Source: Persephonella hydrogeniphila (GTDB taxonomy: Bacteria > Aquificota > Aquificia > Aquificales > Hydrogenothermaceae). From it: DNA of 64,000 bases. Within the stretch, counting starts at the first letter, position 1. Every line of letters starts with the position of its first letter. Shown in pieces: positions 62,126-64,000 of this stretch. Below the pieces are notes generated by a model that saw only the letters and a program-made list of their open reading frames with translations, searched no databases and had not been told where the DNA came from. Position numbers and translations under genes: made by a program. The stretch lies in NCBI RefSeq assembly GCF_900215515.1, contig NZ_OBEI01000002.1, positions 248,001 to 312,000 on the forward strand. Direction: 5' to 3'.

Positions 62126-62154
62126 ACTATATATCTTTTGTTTAGCTGTGTCTA
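62126..62154 (-). promoter_or_regulatory. Promoter of hypB
   Basis: On the minus strand TAGACA (62149-62154) and TATAGT (62126-62131), each one base from consensus, are separated by 17 bases. It overlaps the 3' end of nikR, so hypB can be transcribed apart from the nickel transport genes. Confidence 0.6.
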
Positions 62155-62565
62155 TATTTCCACCTTTGATGTTTTTGTTAGCTTTGCAAATTTTACACCT
62201 TTTAAACCAGAGATTTTTATAGATATACTTTCTATATCTGCAGGTTTTCCCCTGATGATTATTGTTTCAAGGCAGTTGTGGTGGTCAAGATGTACGTGGG
62301 TTGTGCACATCACATTTATGTATTTGCTGTGCTGTATATCTATCATTTTCTGGGTAAGTTCCCTTTGATGATGGTCGTATATGACTGTTAGAACTCCGAT
62401 CACTTCCTCTTCTCCTGACCATTTATCTTCAATGATCTTTTCCCTTATCATATCTCTTATAAATTCGGATCTTGAAGAGTAACCTTTTTTTACAACTTTG
62501 CTGTCTAAATAGTTAAGCAGTTTTTCAGGTATAGTTATACTGAGTCTTGATAATTTTTCTCCCAT
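62152..62565 (-). CDS. nikR: NikR, nickel-responsive regulator
   Basis: The 137-residue NikR has an N-terminal ribbon-helix-helix ([28 protein letters not shown]) and a C-terminal ACT-like nickel domain with HHQRELTQ and [12 protein letters not shown], which supply the His and Cys ligands. It represses nickel uptake when nickel is plentiful. ATG 62565 has GGAGGATAAA; an upstream ATG would overlap the transporter gene. It is the last gene of the nickel transporter operon. Confidence 0.96.
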   Translation of the reverse strand: MGEKLSRLSITIPEKLLNYLDSKVVKKGYSSRSEFIRDMIREKIIEDKWSGEEEVIGVLTVIYDHHQRELTQKMIDIQHSKYINVMCTTHVHLDHHNCLETIIIRGKPADIESISIKISGLKGVKFAKLTKTSKVEI

Positions 62566-62575
62566 TTTATCCTCC

Positions 62576-63358
62576 TCAGTATTCATCATGAAAATGGAAA
62601 TGAGAGTGGTATATGTGGGCATGTAGATGTCTGTGTTTATGAATAAGGTTTGCTTTTTCTAAAAGCTCTTTATTTTTTATAAAATCGGTAAGGTTTCCAT
62701 CATATATAATTTCATGATTTTCAGACAGAACTACAGTTCTTTCCCCTAACTCAGGTGCAAGACCGAGATTATGTGTTGTTGTGATGATTGTTATATCAAG
62801 ATCCTGCAAAAAGTCTATTAGCCATCCTGTTGAACGGGGATCTAAGTTTGCAGTAGGTTCGTCTAAAAGGAGTAGCTCCGGCTGTAGAGAGAGTAAAGAT
62901 GCAAGGCATACTTTCTGTTTTTCTCCCCCGCTAAGCTCGAAGGGAGATCTGTTCAGAAGGTGTGATATTCCTAATTTTTCTGACCAGAAACTAACCCTTT
63001 CTTCAATATTTTCAAAGCCAAACTGCTTCAGACTAAACGCTATCTCATCATAAACTGTAGGATTAAAAATCATACTGTCGGGATTCTGAAACAGTAAAAC
63101 AACTTCTTTTCTGAATTTTTTTGCAAAATCTCTGTTTTTTAGCTTTTTTTCTGTTATTTTTTCATTTTTATAAAAAAATTCTCCTTTTTTAGGGAATAAA
63201 ATACCGTTTATTATCTTCAATAATGTTGATTTCCCACTGCCGTTTATTCCTAAAATAACTACTTTTTCTCCTTTTTTTACAGAAAGGCTTATGTTGTCCA
63301 ACACTGTTTTATTTCCGTATCTGAAACTAACATTCTTAAGAGATAAAATCTCACTCAA
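62576..63358 (-). CDS. Nickel/cobalt ECF transporter ATPase
   Basis: The 260-residue ABC ATPase (CbiO/NikO type) has Walker [12 protein letters not shown], signature [11 protein letters not shown], Walker [14 protein letters not shown] and a histidine-rich C-terminus ([18 protein letters not shown]) that probably binds nickel. It powers metal import for hydrogenase. It overlaps the transmembrane gene by eight bases and ends ten bases before nikR. Confidence 0.94.
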   Translation of the reverse strand: MSEILSLKNVSFRYGNKTVLDNISLSVKKGEKVVILGINGSGKSTLLKIINGILFPKKGEFFYKNEKITEKKLKNRDFAKKFRKEVVLLFQNPDSMIFNPTVYDEIAFSLKQFGFENIEERVSFWSEKLGISHLLNRSPFELSGGEKQKVCLASLLSLQPELLLLDEPTANLDPRSTGWLIDFLQDLDITIITTTHNLGLAPELGERTVVLSENHEIIYDGNLTDFIKNKELLEKANLIHKHRHLHAHIYHSHFHFHDEY

Positions 63359-63899
63359 TGAAAAAACCTCTTGATTTCATTGCCTGAGATATCTCTTTAG
63401 AGTCTCTAAAAGATTTGTTTAAAAAGTAAAGAAAAACAGCAGAGGTAAAGTTGTACATATCTTTTATCTCAGGTTTTACAGTTCTGCTTTTTAGAGAATA
63501 TTTGAACTCCTCAAATGTTTTTCTGTATCTCAATATCTGGCTGTAAGATATTGTTAGTAGATATTGAGCTGTTTTTGAGAAAGAGAAAGCTTTAATAATG
63601 TTAACCCTATTTATAAACAGAAATGTCATAAATGTTATTGTAATCACACGAAGATTCAAAAGGGTTATATACTCAAGCCATCCTGTGTTTCTGATAATAG
63701 AAAGTATTATGTAGCTTATGCTTACTACACTGTTAAAAGCAATTACTGATATTACTGTTTTTTTTAGTATGTTGAATGTATCCTTGTTAGATAAGACAAA
63801 CAGAAAAATTAAAAAAGAGAGCAAAAAGTATATGTTGTGGACTGTTGTAAGGAGAATAATAGAGGTTATATAGAAAGCTAATATCAGTTTATCTTTCAT
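63351..63899 (-). CDS. Nickel/cobalt ECF transporter transmembrane protein (CbiQ/NikQ-like)
   Basis: The 182-residue protein has about four or five hydrophobic spans and the coupling helix region YKLRSR-like (SLKSRTVKP; AMKSRGFF near the end), typical of EcfT proteins. It is somewhat shorter than usual CbiQ (about 220-250). It is flanked by the ATPase and by a partial substrate-binding membrane protein, with overlaps at both ends. Confidence 0.85.
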   Translation of the reverse strand: MKDKLILAFYITSIILLTTVHNIYFLLSFLIFLFVLSNKDTFNILKKTVISVIAFNSVVSISYIILSIIRNTGWLEYITLLNLRVITITFMTFLFINRVNIIKAFSFSKTAQYLLTISYSQILRYRKTFEEFKYSLKSRTVKPEIKDMYNFTSAVFLYFLNKSFRDSKEISQAMKSRGFFIE

Positions 63900-64000
63900 C
63901 TTTTCTCCTTAGAAACATTTTAAGTGTAAAAAATGTCAGAAATATAAGGGTTATTCCTACAATCCCTGATATGTAGTATGACAGGACAGGATTTAGACCG
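63889..64000 (-). CDS. Nickel/cobalt transporter CbiM/NikN-type component (C-terminal end only)
   Basis: A frame enters from the window edge and stops at TAA 63889-63891. It encodes one membrane helix (YYISGIVGITLIFLTFFTL) and a basic end FLRRKDER, the usual form of the C-terminal PDGLE/NikN-type segment of nickel ECF systems. It overlaps the CbiQ-like start by 11 bases. The rest is outside the window. Confidence 0.65.
   Translation of the reverse strand, partial: GLNPVLSYYISGIVGITLIFLTFFTLKMFLRRKDER

Overview
The window is AT-rich, densely packed bacterial chromosome. It carries a thiosulfate-oxidation (sox) cluster, three [NiFe] hydrogenase loci, a full set of hydrogenase maturation genes, nickel uptake genes, a succinate/fumarate reductase with a CCG-domain subunit, lipid A genes (lpxA, lpxI) and a meso-diaminopimelate-type MurE. 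This suggests a Gram-negative, hydrogen- and sulfur-oxidising chemolithoautotroph, most likely of the Aquificota (Hydrogenothermaceae/Persephonella-like). The lineage is inferred from gene content, not from a marker gene.

Layout: 0-5.2 kb holds soxZ (3' end), soxA, soxB, a DUF302 lipoprotein, a porin and a second DUF302-like secreted protein. 5.2-17.5 kb is mostly housekeeping: murE, acpH-like, a deacetylase-family protein, a NYN nuclease, tgt, bacteriohemerythrin, hisS, archaemetzincin, the sdhB/sdhE pair, an ArsR regulator with thioredoxin, lpxA, lpxI and tRNA-Leu(CAA). 17.5-21.5 kb is a small accessory region directly downstream of the tRNA, with a HIT protein, an HNH nuclease, a LigD 3'-phosphoesterase-like protein, Fic, many inverted repeats and a decayed ATPase.

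21.5-32.3 kb begins the hydrogen region: hypF, a TonB receptor with a membrane polyferredoxin, a four-gene cytosolic group 3b (sulfhydrogenase-type) hydrogenase and hypA. At 32.3-47.5 kb a type I restriction-modification system (hsdM, hsdS, hsdR) is interleaved with toxin-antitoxin modules, one of which is a toxin-antitoxin-chaperone operon, and is followed by an SF1 helicase. This island separates hypA from hypE, hypD and hypC. Several of the toxin-antitoxin modules are broken by nonsense mutations, frameshifts or deletion.

48-64 kb is the main hydrogenase locus: hypE, a vapBC relic, hypD, hypC, a catalytically stripped HypF paralog, a maturation protease, a membrane-bound uptake hydrogenase (cytochrome b, large and Tat-exported small subunit), a second HoxBC/HupUV-like hydrogenase with a multi-spanning membrane protein encoded between its subunits, a TetR regulator, hypB, nikR and a nickel ABC (ECF-type) transporter. 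A shared palindrome, TGAATRWWTATTCA, lies at the promoters of hypF, the uptake hydrogenase and hypB. I infer that these genes form one regulon, probably controlled by the embedded TetR protein. The most novel-looking elements are this regulon, the HypF-like paralog, the sensor-type hydrogenase with its membrane partner and possible -1 frameshift, and the accessory HNH/HIT/phosphoesterase group.
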